DNA from: Campylobacter sp.
GTDB taxonomy: Bacteria; Campylobacterota; Campylobacteria; Campylobacterales; Campylobacteraceae
Assembly: GCA_017506845.1 (NCBI GenBank)
Contig: JAFVMP010000132.1
Span: forward strand, 1-5,664
Direction of reading: 5' to 3'
DNA: 5,664 nt
This document shows positions 5,559 to 5,664 of this stretch, piece after piece. The translations under genes were made by a program, and so were the position numbers. The notes below the pieces were generated by a model. That model saw nothing but the letters and a program-made list of their open reading frames with translations, searched no databases and was not told the origin of the DNA. Positions within the stretch are counted from its first letter, which is position 1; every line of letters begins with the position of its first letter.

Positions 5559-5664
5559 TCACCGTCGACACCAACGTAAATATTCATATCGCCACCACTA
5601 AGATTTGCCTTAAAATCAAGCGTATGTTCAGCATCGCCGTCCCTTTTTAGTTTGAAATTATACC
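5534..5664 (-). other. Unrecognised partial open frame at the right edge
   Basis: A minus-strand frame enters from the edge and stops at TAG 5536-5534. It encodes ~42 residues, including YNFKLKRDGDAEHTLDF and GGDMNIYVGVDGEKDF. It overlaps the start of the purH frame by ~25 bp in another phase. The peptide looks like genuine coding sequence (alternating hydrophobic residues, Campylobacter-like codons) but does not resemble the PurH segment expected before LTKELALKTKEIF. I do not recognise the protein. It may be part of an unrelated gene joined here. Confidence 0.4.

Noticed and set aside
5555..5559. Programmed -1 frameshift on the five-A run (minus strand) joining the edge frame to purH
   Set aside because: The geometry would allow it, but the run is short, there is no proper slippery heptamer, and the upstream peptide does not look like PurH.

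Overview
The window is AT-rich epsilonproteobacterial DNA, most probably from a Campylobacter species. The signs are short AAGGA-type ribosome sites, TATAAT boxes without clear -35 boxes, a YciA/Cj0915-like hotdog thioesterase, and a PurH C-terminus (ends FTGIRHFLH) beside a chemotaxis receptor. The species cannot be fixed from this sequence. All recognisable genes lie on the minus strand, so the window is read from right to left.

Layout from right to left. (1) 5664-5534 is a short open frame I do not recognise; it does not look like PurH. (2) 5558-4929 is the last ~209 residues of purH (AICAR transformylase part). Its frame closes abruptly at ~5555, so the 5' part of the gene is missing, frameshifted or replaced. 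(3) 4809-3220 is a complete methyl-accepting chemotaxis protein with a periplasmic CXXCH heme c motif. (4) 3107-2703 is a complete hotdog acyl-CoA thioesterase. (5) ~2700-2284 is non-coding: a strong terminator, weak hairpins and the promoter of the last gene. (6) 2271 to beyond position 1 is a large gene with at least 757 codons and no stop in the window.

The highlight is this last gene. Its first ~205 residues look like a DarT-type (DUF4433) ADP-ribosyltransferase, the toxin of DarTG toxin-antitoxin and anti-phage systems. The rest is a modular array of 25-residue DUF285/BspA-type repeats, 14 of them visible, each exactly 75 bp, in three blocks that each start with an LGDIDTS capping module. 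There is no signal peptide, so the usual name 'BspA surface protein' would mislead. A DNA-modifying toxin domain joined to a recombinogenic, variable repeat domain suggests an intracellular sensor-effector, possibly anti-phage (inference). No DarG antitoxin lies upstream; the downstream side is outside the window.

Each complete gene has its own candidate promoter and is followed by a hairpin, so the genes appear to be separate transcription units and not an operon. The left edge falls inside the repeat array and the odd purH junction is ~110 bp from the right edge. Both are typical places for a short-read contig to end or be misjoined, so the edges should be read with caution.
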